From Oscillibacter sp. PC13 (lineage in GTDB: Bacteria > Bacillota > Clostridia > Oscillospirales > Oscillospiraceae): a DNA stretch of 64,000 bases. Shown here one piece after another: positions 49,187-57,084 of the stretch; position 1 is the first letter of the stretch, and each line of letters starts with the position of its first letter. The notes beneath the pieces were generated by a model, which was not told the DNA's origin, did no database searches, and saw nothing but the letters and a program-made list of their open reading frames with translations. The DNA lies in contig NZ_FOXE01000015.1 in the NCBI RefSeq assembly GCF_900115635.1, positions 1 to 64,000 on the forward strand, in the 5' to 3' direction. Position numbers and translations under genes: made by a program.

Positions 49187-50611
49187 TCAACGCTGTTCCG
49201 CCTCTTTTTCTTTTGTGGCATCCGGTTCTTCATGGACTTCTTCCGTGCCAAGGAAACGGTCAATATTGGCCTTGGCGGTCAGCAGCTCCTTCATGTCCTC
49301 CCGTGCCTTGCGGTATTCGGAGTAGGCCGCTTTTTTCTCGGCAATCAGCGCGGCGTACTCGGCGTTCAGGCTCTTGATGGTGGGCAGCTTCTTAACGCCC
49401 TGGGCATCGAAATACTGCTTGGCGGCTTTATGCAGAGTGATGTCGCTCTCATGCTCCGAAAGAAACTTCTTGGAGTATCCTGCCTTACGATAGGCGACAT
49501 AGGTGTCCCGGGTCTTGGCGTAGTTGATGATGTGCGTCCGCATGACGGCGATCTCCGTCATACGCTTTTCTGCTGCTTTGATTCTCCCGGATATGTCGTG
49601 ATACCGGGCAGAGGCAGCGGAGGCTTTCTCTGCCAATGTGTCGTAGTCCAGCAGCTCGTTCTCTTGCAGATAGGCTACCGTCTGTGCCATCTGCTTCAGA
49701 TTGAACAGCGTGGCCCAGCGCGCATAACCGGCACCCTTTCCGGCCCGGAGCTTTGCCTGGATGTCCACCAGCAGATTCCCGCTGCGCTTCTCCGGTGTAG
49801 ATTTGGCGGCAAGGCGCTGCCGGGGCGTATGCTCCATTTCACCGGCGATGACTGCGCGAAGATCTGCCGGGGTGTAGCCGGGGCCAAGGGTGTCCATACG
49901 AATAAACTTCTTCTGTTCGCCGCCCATAAGGGACGGCACTTTCTTTCCCTTGACTTCATACCCGGCCTCCCGCAGCAGCGTCAGCAGAGCTTCAAGGGAT
50001 TCCGGCTTCTGTGCCAGCGCATCGTCAATGGCAAAGCAAATACGCTCCCGGTGAGAGGGCTTTTTCTGATCTCCCAGCCACTTGTTGTAGCTCTTTCCGT
50101 GGCGCTTCGGGTCCTCCACGATGGAGTAGCCGTTCTCAATACAGATGGTGTCGCTGAGCCGCCGCACGGCGCGGGTGCTGCCCCAAAAGTTACGGAACTT
50201 CCGGGTCTGACTGAGGGCAGTAGAGTTCCAGATGATGTGATTGTGAATGTGGGATTTGTCAATGTGGGTACAGACGATAAAGGCATGGTTGCCTTTTGTG
50301 AATCGCCGTGCCAACTCACAGCCCAGGCGGTTTGCTTCTTCCGGGGTGATCTCGCCGGGACGAAAAGACTGGCGGAGATGATAGGCGATCACATCGTCCT
50401 CGCCGCGCACTCTGCCAGTCTTTTGGATATACTGCCGCTTGGTGAACAGGAACTCCGCATCTGCGATTCTGCTGTCGCACTGCCAGCTAGTGATGAGCTG
50501 GCCGTTATCCGTCTTTTGCGGATTTTTGGAATAGTCCAGTATGTCGCTGATGGCCTGCCCGACCGTGCGGCCCTTGCCGGTGTGCAGAGGCATGATGCGT
50601 GTGGTCGCCAC
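49187..50611 (-). CDS. Relaxase / mobilization nuclease
   Basis: 474 residues. The N-terminal ~200 residues are a MobA/VirD2-type relaxase: catalytic Tyr in ISDILDYSKNP near residue 26, and the metal-binding HUH-type motif CTHIDKSHIHNHIIWNS near residue 115. It nicks one strand at oriT and pilots it into the recipient. The C-terminal half is a Lys/Glu-rich helical tail (KSLNAEYAALIAEKKAAYSE). The length and the neighbours MobC and CD1845 match Tn1549-related mobilizable elements. The hairpin-rich stretch at 49014-49171 lies at its 3' end. Confidence 0.87.
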   Translation of the reverse strand: MATTRIMPLHTGKGRTVGQAISDILDYSKNPQKTDNGQLITSWQCDSRIADAEFLFTKRQYIQKTGRVRGEDDVIAYHLRQSFRPGEITPEEANRLGCELARRFTKGNHAFIVCTHIDKSHIHNHIIWNSTALSQTRKFRNFWGSTRAVRRLSDTICIENGYSIVEDPKRHGKSYNKWLGDQKKPSHRERICFAIDDALAQKPESLEALLTLLREAGYEVKGKKVPSLMGGEQKKFIRMDTLGPGYTPADLRAVIAGEMEHTPRQRLAAKSTPEKRSGNLLVDIQAKLRAGKGAGYARWATLFNLKQMAQTVAYLQENELLDYDTLAEKASAASARYHDISGRIKAAEKRMTEIAVMRTHIINYAKTRDTYVAYRKAGYSKKFLSEHESDITLHKAAKQYFDAQGVKKLPTIKSLNAEYAALIAEKKAAYSEYRKAREDMKELLTAKANIDRFLGTEEVHEEPDATKEKEAEQR

Positions 50612-50686
50612 CTGTGTTTTTCCTCCTTTCCAAAAGAAAAGCGGCCCGCATAACGATGCGAACCGCGTATCCTGATTCAGATGTCC

Positions 50687-50977
50687 TTAACTTCTTATGA
50701 ATCCTTTCATAGCTGCGTTGACGCCTTGCAGCTTTCCCAGCACCCACACCGCCACCATCGGAAGTCCCATGGGACTGACCAGGAACGCGAACACCAGGAG
50801 GATGATTCCGTTCTGGATGGAGTAGGTTATCAGGACGGCCAGGGCCAGAATGGAAAGCAGCACACTCGCCAGCTTGAATATAAAAGCGGAACAAGAGATA
50901 AGGCCCGCACACAGCCAGATGAAAAGGGACAGGGCCATGGTAATGGGGGCAGCGACAAACTTCATAATCGACTTCAT
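50687..50977 (-). CDS. CD1845-like small membrane protein
   Basis: 96 residues from the ATG at 50977 (AAAGGAG upstream). It has three or four hydrophobic segments (FVAAPITMALSLFIWLCAGL, KLASVLLSILALAVLITYSI, IILLVFAFLVSPMGLPMVAV). This matches the small CD1845-type membrane protein found between relaxase and mobC genes of Tn1549-like elements. The role in transfer is unknown. Same strand as relaxase and mobC. Confidence 0.7.
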   Translation of the reverse strand: MKSIMKFVAAPITMALSLFIWLCAGLISCSAFIFKLASVLLSILALAVLITYSIQNGIILLVFAFLVSPMGLPMVAVWVLGKLQGVNAAMKGFIRS

Positions 50978-51078
50978 TTTCAACACTCCTTTCCTTCCTG
51001 ACATAAGCGTATCGTATCTTGCCGCGTTCTGCAAGGATATGAGAAAAGAGGGGCGGCAGCCTGTGCCGCCCCTCACAT

Positions 51079-51417
51079 TCATCTCAGCGCCGCCAGCTCA
51101 GCGACGATCTTTTCCGCAGCCGTCCAAAGCCGCTCCTGATTTTGCCGGATGTCCTCCAGGTCGGCATCATAGACGCGCCCGGTTTCATGGGCGCGCTTGG
51201 TCAGCTGATTGAGATTGTTGCTGGCATAGCGGAGCAGAGAAACCAGCTCCTGCAGCTCCGGCAGTTCCAGCTTCACCACATATCCGTCAATCGCCATTTT
51301 CCGCAGATAAGCGGCCATGTTGGAGGTGCCGAGCTGGCCCATCTTCGCCTCGATCATCTCCCGCTCTTGGGGCGTGACGCGGAACTTTAACTGTATCTCC
51401 CGTTTCCGCTTTGCCAT
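51079..51417 (-). CDS. MobC-family relaxosome protein
   Basis: 112 residues; GGAG lies eight bases before the ATG at 51417. The N-terminus is a ribbon-helix-helix-like DNA-binding segment (REIQLKFRVTPQEREMIEAK), followed by the MobC-type core LRKMAIDGYVVKLELPELQE and LLRYASNNLNQLTKRAHETG. MobC proteins open the DNA at oriT and help the relaxase nick. It is located between the DUF3849 gene and the membrane-protein/relaxase genes and overlaps none of them. Confidence 0.85.
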   Translation of the reverse strand: MAKRKREIQLKFRVTPQEREMIEAKMGQLGTSNMAAYLRKMAIDGYVVKLELPELQELVSLLRYASNNLNQLTKRAHETGRVYDADLEDIRQNQERLWTAAEKIVAELAALR

Positions 51418-51419
51418 GG

Positions 51420-51923
51420 TCAACGCTCCTGGGACTTGAAATGCGCCGAATTTTTCGGCGCATTTCTCTCCGGCGGGGCTTTCAGCTTCTGCCGGACGGA
51501 GGGCTTTTCCTGCTGCTGGGCAAGGGCAAATTCTTTCCGCGTCTGTGTCAGAAACAGGTCCGTCAGGCCGGGATGGCTGTTCACGACAAAGTAGCAGTTA
51601 CGGTCGCCGCCAAGTCCATCCTTGTTTTCACAAACGGGGACGGTTTTGGCCCACGCCTTGTTGTCATTGGAGATGCGTCCGTCCCAATCCATCTGCTTGA
51701 CCGTATTGGCGAGAACATGGAAAACGCGGTCATAGCCGAACTGGTCCACCACCTGCTTCGGCGCTTCGCTGCCAAGGCAGTTGTTCCGGTAGTGTTCTCT
51801 GATGGCCGCCTCAATCGCCTCTTTGCAGGCGATATTCGCCCGGAAGGAATTGCGGAACTGTTCCAGCTCCCCATGCTCACGGGCATAGGTGCCGGTATGC
51901 TGATACACAGGAATCTCTTTCAT
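51420..51923 (-). CDS. DUF3849 family protein
   Basis: 167 residues. It begins KEIPVYQHTGTYAREHGELE, then FRANIACKEAIEAAIREHYR, and QVVDQFGYDRVFHVLANTVK, the conserved sequence of DUF3849 proteins carried by conjugative and mobilizable elements of Clostridia. Function unknown; a regulatory or antirestriction-like role has been guessed from context only. It ends two bases before the mobC start and likely leads the mob operon. Confidence 0.75.
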   Translation of the reverse strand: MKEIPVYQHTGTYAREHGELEQFRNSFRANIACKEAIEAAIREHYRNNCLGSEAPKQVVDQFGYDRVFHVLANTVKQMDWDGRISNDNKAWAKTVPVCENKDGLGGDRNCYFVVNSHPGLTDLFLTQTRKEFALAQQQEKPSVRQKLKAPPERNAPKNSAHFKSQER

Positions 51924-52005
51924 TATCGTACCTCCATTTCTTTCTTATGGGGCTTGTCGGGTGCGCTGTGAACCGGCGGCGTTTTCAGCTTAGTCCGGAA
52001 TCCTC

Positions 52006-52170
52006 GGTCACACCAACGCATCGTTCACACTGGACACCTACACCCATGTCACTGGCGATATGCAGAAGCGAGCTGCCGAGGTAGTGGGTTCCTTCATAAC
52101 AGACATCTTTGGAGAGGAGTTGAAACCGTGGCAAGAAAGCGAAAAGCCGGAGAAGGCGGCGTCCACCTGA
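52006..52170 (+). pseudogene. C-terminal fragment of a second tyrosine integrase
   Basis: In-frame stretch GHTNASFTLDTYTHVTGDMQ followed by KRAAEVVGSFITDIFGEELK and a TGA at 52168-52170: the last ~55 residues of a tyrosine recombinase, including the final His and the catalytic Tyr context (LDTYTH). Nothing upstream of 52006 continues it. Its end overlaps, in another frame, the start of the intact integrase at 52128. This is what remains of an older integrase at the same junction. Confidence 0.8.
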
Positions 52171-53726
52171 GAAAGGATGGGCGATGGGAGGGCCGCGTCG
52201 TTGTCGGCTACGATGAAAACGGCTATCCCAAAACCAAAAATGTGCTGGCAAAAACCAAGACAGAATGTCTGGAGAAGTTGAAGCGGCTCAAGGATAAGCT
52301 GGGCGGTGGCGTTAAAGCCGAGAAAATCGCGCCGGATATGCCCTTCGGTGAATGGATGGACCACTGGTATCAGTATTACTCCAAGCCGAAGATCCAGGCC
52401 ACCACACAGGCAGCCTATGAAGTGCGGATCTATAACCACGTCATTCCAGACATCGGTCACATTCCACTGAACAAGCTGACACAGAATGATCTGCAGCAGT
52501 ATTACACCCGCCTCAAGCACACGGGGCGGCTGATCCGCACCGAACTGTACGGCGAGGGACTATCAGACCGCATGATCCGTGGCATCCACGCAAGCTGTCG
52601 GGCGGGACTGCAAAAGGCGGTGGAGGACGGCCTCATCCGCGTAAATCCGGCCATCGGCTGTAAGCTCCCGCCCAAGAAGGCCAGAGAGATGCAAGTGCTG
52701 ACCCGTGAGGAAATGCAGCGGTTTCTCATACAGGCCAAGGCGGAGGGCTATTACGAACTTTTCCTTCTGGAACTGTCCACAGGACTGCGCCGCGGAGAAC
52801 TGATGGCCCTCCAATGGGATGACCTGAACTTTGACACCGGCGAGCTCAGGATCAACAAGCAGATCGGACGCATAAAAGGCAAGCTGACCGTAACCACGCC
52901 CAAGACCAAAACCTCCATCCGCACCATCATTCTGCCGCCGCCCTTACTGAAGGTACTGAAGGAGTACAAGGAAAGGGTCAACTCCCGGTGGCTGTTTCCA
53001 TCTCCGGTAAAAGAGGATATCCCCATGGACCCGGCCAATGTCCGCGGACGGCTCCATCTCATATTGGAACACGCCGGTTGTAAGCAAGTGAGGTTTCATG
53101 ATCTTCGTCACACGTTCTCGACCATGGCTCTGGAAGCCGGGATGGATGTGAAAACGCTCTCCGCACTGCTGGGCCATGTGTCCTCTGCCACAACGCTGGA
53201 CATCTACACCCATATCACCGACGATATGCAGCGCAACGCCGCCGCCCACATCGACCGGGGGATCGGCAAGACGGAGCCGTTGGAACAGCCTGAACAGAGC
53301 GCAAGTACGGAACAGCAGACATATACTCCATTCGTCCCCTACCACGGGAAGAAACGCAGACCGGGGACGGGGTGCATTACGCAAATCAGTGACCACCTGT
53401 GGGAAGGGCGATACTCGCCCATGTGGCCTGACGGCAAAAAGCACAGCCGCAACATCTATGGAAAGACCCGTGAAGAAGTTGAAGCCAAACTGCCAGGGCT
53501 GATTGCCGAGATGCAAGCGGAGATCAAGGCCATCAAAGATGGCGATGCCGGAGCAATCATCCCTGACGGTGTCAGCAAGAAAAAACGGGCGGTCTGGGAC
53601 TATATGCTGGCCCATCCAGAGGTCACCAACAAGAGCCAGATCGCCAAAGGAGCAGGCGTGGACAGAAGCACAGTGCGTCGGCACTACGACGATATCCGAA
53701 AAGAAATCGCTCATGCAAGGCGGTGA
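52128..53726 (+). CDS. Tyrosine-type site-specific integrase with C-terminal extension
   Basis: 532 residues; GTG start with GGAGAGGAG upstream. Residues 1-60: AP2-like arm-binding domain (GGVHLRKDGRWEGRVVVGYD); 70-190: SAM-like core-binding domain; 190-400: catalytic domain with Arg in TGLRRGELMALQW (~220), HDLRHTFSTMAL (~323), LLGHVSSATTLDIYTH (Tyr ~358). Beyond ~400 an unusual ~130-residue extension repeats an AP2-like segment (LWEGRYSPMWPDGKKHSRNI) and ends in a predicted helix-turn-helix (NKSQIAKGAGVDRSTVRRHY). It catalyses integration and excision of the adjacent mobilizable element. The extension may act as a directionality or regulatory module. Confidence 0.88.
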   Translation: MARKRKAGEGGVHLRKDGRWEGRVVVGYDENGYPKTKNVLAKTKTECLEKLKRLKDKLGGGVKAEKIAPDMPFGEWMDHWYQYYSKPKIQATTQAAYEVRIYNHVIPDIGHIPLNKLTQNDLQQYYTRLKHTGRLIRTELYGEGLSDRMIRGIHASCRAGLQKAVEDGLIRVNPAIGCKLPPKKAREMQVLTREEMQRFLIQAKAEGYYELFLLELSTGLRRGELMALQWDDLNFDTGELRINKQIGRIKGKLTVTTPKTKTSIRTIILPPPLLKVLKEYKERVNSRWLFPSPVKEDIPMDPANVRGRLHLILEHAGCKQVRFHDLRHTFSTMALEAGMDVKTLSALLGHVSSATTLDIYTHITDDMQRNAAAHIDRGIGKTEPLEQPEQSASTEQQTYTPFVPYHGKKRRPGTGCITQISDHLWEGRYSPMWPDGKKHSRNIYGKTREEVEAKLPGLIAEMQAEIKAIKDGDAGAIIPDGVSKKKRAVWDYMLAHPEVTNKSQIAKGAGVDRSTVRRHYDDIRKEIAHARR

Positions 53727-53768
53727 TGCTTGGTGCAAAAATTACACCGGAGAAACAGAAGAATAAGC

Positions 53769-53805
53769 AAAAATCCTCTGGAATCAATGACTCCAGAGGA
53801 TTTTT
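53769..53805 (+). terminator. Terminator of the integrase gene
   Basis: Perfect inverted repeat AAAAATCCTCTGGA (53769-53782) / TCCAGAGGATTTTT (53792-53805), 43 bases after the stop codon. Confidence 0.85.
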
Positions 53806-53899
53806 GGTCGGAGTGTAATTATAGGATCTGACAAAACCCAGTAATACCAATGGTTTGCAGACCGTCAACAAGAGATTTTATCCAACAAAACAGAAAATG

Positions 53900-53942
53900 A
53901 AAGGGACACCGCTCAATTTTTCTTGGGTAGCGTCCCTTTTTT
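53900..53942 (+). terminator. Second terminator-like hairpin before the ParB-like gene
   Basis: AAAGGGA (53900-53906) with TCCCTTT (53933-53939) and inner CGCT/AGCG, followed by TTTTTT. The rest of 53806-54031 contains a further ACCGCCC/GGGCGGT dyad near 53962-53986 but no gene. Confidence 0.65.
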
Positions 53943-54031
53943 ATAAATGAAAGCAAGCACCGCCCGAGGGGACTATGGGCGGTACTTCTATATAAAACCG
54001 AACACCGAAAGGAGGAGTTCATCTCCACCGT

Positions 54032-54059
54032 TGCCAGCCATTTTCAGGCTGGCATTTTT
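54032..54059 (+). promoter_or_regulatory. Attenuator-like hairpin before the ParB-like gene
   Basis: TGCCAGCC (54032-54039) / GGCTGGCA (54047-54054) followed by TTTTT, located between an unused AAAGGAGGAG at ~54008 and the gene's own AAGGAGG at ~54071. This is the layout of a transcription attenuator. Confidence 0.5.
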
Positions 54060-54087
54060 CATACCACGACAAGGAGGTATTTAGTGA

Positions 54088-55473
54088 ATGGCAGAAGATA
54101 AGAAACAGCCGCCCGTCCCGGAGGCGCATACCACGCCCGAGGCCCCGGCTCCTGAAACGCTGGGCGGCCCCGCCGTGGAGGAACAGGCCACGATCCCCGG
54201 TATGGAGAGCGGCCCCGCTCCCTCTGGTAAGGTGATCGACCTGTCCGATGTGCGGGCTGCTGGTGCGGACAAGGCCAAGGCCGCCGAGCCTGATAAAGTG
54301 GAGCCGCCTGCCCCGAAAGCAGACAAACAGCCCGACAAGCCCGCGCCCGCCGCTGATGCCAGGGCTGGCAAGGAAATGCTCAAACAGGCCCGCCCGCCTA
54401 AAGCGGATAAAGCCCCGCCAACCGATAAGGGGGCCAAGAAAGCAGAGCAGGCTGACAAGCCCCGCCGTGGCCGTCCTCCCAAGGATCAGGCCGCCCCGGA
54501 GAAAAAGGGCAAGGTGGCCCCGGCCAAGGCTCCCGCAGAAGCGGCAAAAGCCGATCCCCCGGCCCCGGAGGTTCCTCCCGCTCCCCGCGACGCTACCCGC
54601 GCCGTCAAGGAGGAAATCGTCTATATTAACCTTTCCGAGTTGCATCCGTTCAAGGAACACCCCTTTGGTGTCCGGGACGATGCGGAAATGCAGGGTCTTG
54701 TGGAGTCCGTCCGTTCCGGCGGCGTGAACCAGCCCGCGCTGGTGCGTCCCCTTGAGGATGGCAGCTATGAGATTATCGCGGGCCACCGCCGCCAGCGGGC
54801 CAGCGAATTGGCCGGGTTTATGAATATGCCCTGTATCGTCCGCAACATGACGGACGATGAAGCCATCCTCGCTATGACGGATGATAACCTCCGCCACCGC
54901 GAAACGATCTTACCCAGCGAAAAGGCCCTTGCCCTGAAAAAGCAGTATGAGGCTATCAAGCATCAGGGATCGCGTGGGGATGATGCGGCGGCGGGTAAGC
55001 TCTCGCTGGAAAGCGTAGGCCAGCGCAACGGCATGAGCGTGAAAACCGTTCAGCGGTATATCTGGCTCAATGACCTTGTTCCCGAGCTGAAGCAGACAAT
55101 GGATGCGGGAAAACTGTCCTTTACCCCCGCCGTGGAAATCTCCCGCATCCGTCCCACCCACCAGAAGTATATTGCCGTTTCCATTGAGGGCCAGCAGTCC
55201 TCGCCCTCCAAGGGACAGGCAAACAGGCTCCGGGAGCTGGATAAGGACAACAAGCTGACCCCGGATGTCATTGACGGCATTTTGAGTGAAGAAAAGAAAA
55301 AGGAGGATCGTGACGTGATTATTACCGGCTCTGAATTGGAAAAGTTCTTCGGCAAGGAGGCCACGCCCCGCCAGATGAAGGATCAGATCATGACCCTGCT
55401 GGCCGACTGGAAAGAGAAGCAGCCGCCCGAGCTTGCCAAGCCCGACAAGAAAAAGACGGATAAGGAGAAGTAA
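54088..55473 (+). CDS. ParB-like partition protein of a conjugative element
   Basis: 461 residues. Residues 1-170 are a long low-complexity region rich in Pro, Ala, Lys and Glu. The ParB N-terminal domain follows (VYINLSELHPFKEHPFGVRD, then YEIIAGHRRQRASELAGF with the GHRR CTP-binding motif, and ILAMTDDNLRHRE), then a KorB-like helix-turn-helix (NGMSVKTVQRYIWLNDLVPE). In Tn1549-like elements this gene opens the transfer region and may stabilise the excised circle or regulate transfer genes. AAGGAGG lies ten bases before the ATG. A terminator follows immediately. Confidence 0.87.
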   Translation: MAEDKKQPPVPEAHTTPEAPAPETLGGPAVEEQATIPGMESGPAPSGKVIDLSDVRAAGADKAKAAEPDKVEPPAPKADKQPDKPAPAADARAGKEMLKQARPPKADKAPPTDKGAKKAEQADKPRRGRPPKDQAAPEKKGKVAPAKAPAEAAKADPPAPEVPPAPRDATRAVKEEIVYINLSELHPFKEHPFGVRDDAEMQGLVESVRSGGVNQPALVRPLEDGSYEIIAGHRRQRASELAGFMNMPCIVRNMTDDEAILAMTDDNLRHRETILPSEKALALKKQYEAIKHQGSRGDDAAAGKLSLESVGQRNGMSVKTVQRYIWLNDLVPELKQTMDAGKLSFTPAVEISRIRPTHQKYIAVSIEGQQSSPSKGQANRLRELDKDNKLTPDVIDGILSEEKKKEDRDVIITGSELEKFFGKEATPRQMKDQIMTLLADWKEKQPPELAKPDKKKTDKEK

Positions 55474-55475
55474 GC

Positions 55476-55505
55476 ACCTCTGGCCATCGTGACCAGAGGT
55501 TTTTT
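55476..55505 (+). terminator. Terminator of the ParB-like gene
   Basis: ACCTCTGG (55476-55483) / CCAGAGGT (55493-55500) followed by T run 55501-55505. A related CCTCTGG/CCAGAGG hairpin (56928-56958, 11-base stem) follows ardA and precedes the second RNA copy. Confidence 0.8.
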
Positions 55506-55516
55506 CGTCCCCAAAC

Positions 55517-55623
55517 GGGGTGCCCCGTGAAGTCGCAGACTTCATGGGGAGAGGAGGCACAACGGAGCGTGTGGATTTTGGGCGCTTGCGTCCAAAGGAA
55601 CAAAGCGAAGTTTGTGCCGACGA
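55517..55623 (+). ncRNA. Candidate structured RNA, copy 1
   Basis: 107 bases, 94 identical to the copy at 56963-57069 with no gaps. Three helices: CCCCGTGAAGTC (55523-55534) with 55538-55549; an enclosing stem GGCACAA (55556-55562) with TTGTGCC (55612-55618); inside it TTTGGGCG (55577-55584) with CGTCCAAA (55589-55596). Pairs 55529-55543, 55557-55617 and 55582-55591 all change in compensated fashion in copy 2. Downstream lie 245 GC-rich bases and the DUF4406-like gene. Leader RNA, attenuator or trans-acting RNA are all possible. Confidence 0.55.
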
Positions 55624-55868
55624 AGGCTCCTGTGGGTATATCCCCCGTCGCCGCCCATTACCGGGCGCATCCGGGAGCTGGCCGTCAAGGGGGCGTAGCC
55701 CCGCCAAGGGCGGCTTGCCCTTTACGGTCTGCCCCAGCTGTGCCATATCCAGCGGCGCGGCGGGGGTATATCCTCCAGAGCCGCCCCCTTTTCCAAGACT
55801 GGAAAAGGGCGGGGGAAAAAGGTTGAACCGTCCCCTGTAAAACTAACTTTGAAATGGAGGTATTCCTT
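55624..55868 (+). other. GC-rich intergenic region with hairpins
   Basis: No gene. Contains several dyads, the best being CCCTTTTCCA (55786-55795) / TGGAAAAGGG (55800-55809), and AAGGGC/GCCCTT near 55708-55723. It links RNA copy 1 to the DUF4406-like gene and may belong to the same transcript. Confidence 0.45.
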
Positions 55869-56210
55869 ATGAAAAGGCCCCTTGCCTATATCACCGCCGC
55901 ATGGTGCGGCGATCCCCATGAAATGACCGAACAGGCGGCCAAGTATTGCCGAGCCGTCTATGACGCGGGCTTTTCCCCAATCTGTCCCACGCTCTATCTG
56001 CCCCTGTTCCTCAACGACGGGGTTCCCGAAGAACACAAAAGCGGCATCGATATGGGCCGCGATCTGCTCCGCCGCTCTCATGTGCTGGTGGTGTGCGGTC
56101 ATACCGTCACCGAGTCCATGAAGAATGATATTGCCGTGGCCCAGCGGCTGGGTATCACTTCGACCACGCTGGAGGGCATCCTGACCGTCAAGCGTCAGGG
56201 CCACCGCTAA
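55869..56210 (+). CDS. DUF4406/DUF7768-like protein
   Basis: 113 residues, ATG at 55869 with GGAGG seven bases before. The sequence KRPLAYITAAWCGDPHEMTE, then SPICPTLYLPLFLNDGVPEE and RRSHVLVVCGHTVTESMKND is the Rossmann-like nucleoside 2-deoxyribosyltransferase/SLOG-related fold of DUF4406-type proteins found in Tn1549-family elements. The catalytic Glu of true deoxyribosyltransferases cannot be confirmed. It overlaps the ardA gene by one base, so they are co-translated. Confidence 0.72.
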   Translation: MKRPLAYITAAWCGDPHEMTEQAAKYCRAVYDAGFSPICPTLYLPLFLNDGVPEEHKSGIDMGRDLLRRSHVLVVCGHTVTESMKNDIAVAQRLGITSTTLEGILTVKRQGHR

Positions 56211-56926
56211 TGTCAGCCCTGATTGAAGCCTACGTTACCAACCTTGGGAAATACGCCGAGTATGGCGTGGAGGCTGGAGAAACCCTAAAGTTTCCCGCCA
56301 CCACCGAGGAGGTACAGGCGCTTTTGAAGCGAATCGGCGTGGACGGTGTGCGGTATGAGGAAATCTTCATTACCGCGTTTGACGGCGATGTGCTGGGTAT
56401 CTGCGACTGTTTGAGCGAGTACGAAAGCATTGACGAACTGAACCATTTGGCCCATCTGCTCTCCGAGTTGGACACCTCTGAGCTTGAAAAGTTTGAGGCC
56501 GTCATAGACAGCGGCGAGTACACAGGGAGCGTCAAAGACTTAATCAACCTGACGCAAAATCTGGATTGCTTTGAATTTTACCCCGATATTGACGATGACG
56601 AGGCTCTGGGGCGAATGTACGTCCAGGACTTCGGCTCCATCCAGATCCCGGAGCATCTCATTGACTATATCGACTATGAGGCATACGGGCGGGATATGCG
56701 GATCAACGAGGACGGCCACTACGCCCCCGGCGGCTATGTGTTTAACAATAACAGCCGTTTTATTGAGCACTACTCCGGCAGGGATGACATTCCCCCGGAG
56801 CACCGCATTTTCGCCTATCCAAAACTGAATATCCGGGAGCAGATGGCAGCCTATCAGGAAATCATTGACCGCTCCGCGCTGAGCGAGGACAAGCAGCGGC
56901 TCCCCGTCAGCCGCGAGGACAGATAG
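56210..56926 (+). CDS. ardA: ArdA antirestriction protein
   Basis: 238 residues; ArdA proteins are acidic DNA mimics that occupy type I restriction enzymes when the element enters a new host. Here the acidic character (FYPDIDDDEALGRMYVQD, DIPPEHRIF) and the family motifs (EAYVTNLGKYAEYGVEAGE, then YIDYEAYGRDMRINEDGHYA) are clear. The C-terminal domain is longer than in the classic ~170-residue Tn916 ArdA but usual for Tn1549-like elements. It follows the DUF4406-like gene with a one-base overlap; RNA copy 2 lies after it. Confidence 0.87.
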   Translation: MSALIEAYVTNLGKYAEYGVEAGETLKFPATTEEVQALLKRIGVDGVRYEEIFITAFDGDVLGICDCLSEYESIDELNHLAHLLSELDTSELEKFEAVIDSGEYTGSVKDLINLTQNLDCFEFYPDIDDDEALGRMYVQDFGSIQIPEHLIDYIDYEAYGRDMRINEDGHYAPGGYVFNNNSRFIEHYSGRDDIPPEHRIFAYPKLNIREQMAAYQEIIDRSALSEDKQRLPVSREDR

Positions 56927-56962
56927 CGCCGCCTCTGGTCACGGTGGCCAGAGGCGGCAAAT

Positions 56963-57069
56963 GGGGTTCCCCGCAAAGTCGCAGACTTTATGGGGAGAGG
57001 AGCCACAACGGAGTGTGCGGATTTTGGCCGTTTGCGGCCAAAGGAGCAAAGCGCAGTTTGTGGCGACGA
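56963..57069 (+). ncRNA. Candidate structured RNA, copy 2
   Basis: Second copy of the element at 55517-55623. Helices: 56969-56980 with 56984-56995; 57002-57008 with 57058-57064; TTTGGCCG (57023-57030) with CGGCCAAA (57035-57042). Relative to copy 1, G-C becomes A-T at 56975-56989, G-C becomes C-G at 57003-57063, and G-U becomes C-G at 57028-57037; only one change breaks a pair (56974 opposite 56990). The CCTCTGG hairpin at 56928-56958 precedes it, as in copy 1. The pcfB gene starts about 15 bases later. Confidence 0.55.
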
Positions 57070-57084
57070 GAGGAGGTGGTTTAG

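Larger units (their letters stand above)
47890..53805. mobile_element. Integrative mobilizable element
   Basis: Contains in order SLOG protein, XRE regulator, hairpin-rich region, relaxase, CD1845-like membrane protein, MobC, DUF3849 protein, and a tyrosine integrase. There are no secretion genes, so it would need a helper. The exact ends (att sites) cannot be fixed from this window; limits are those of its outermost genes. Confidence 0.6.

Noticed and set aside
53800-53835. The string TGGTCGGAGTG after the integrase terminator, resembling the 3' end of a tRNA gene in reverse complement
   Set aside because: Pairing partners of a tRNA are absent and the similarity ends after 11 bases; too short to call an attachment site.
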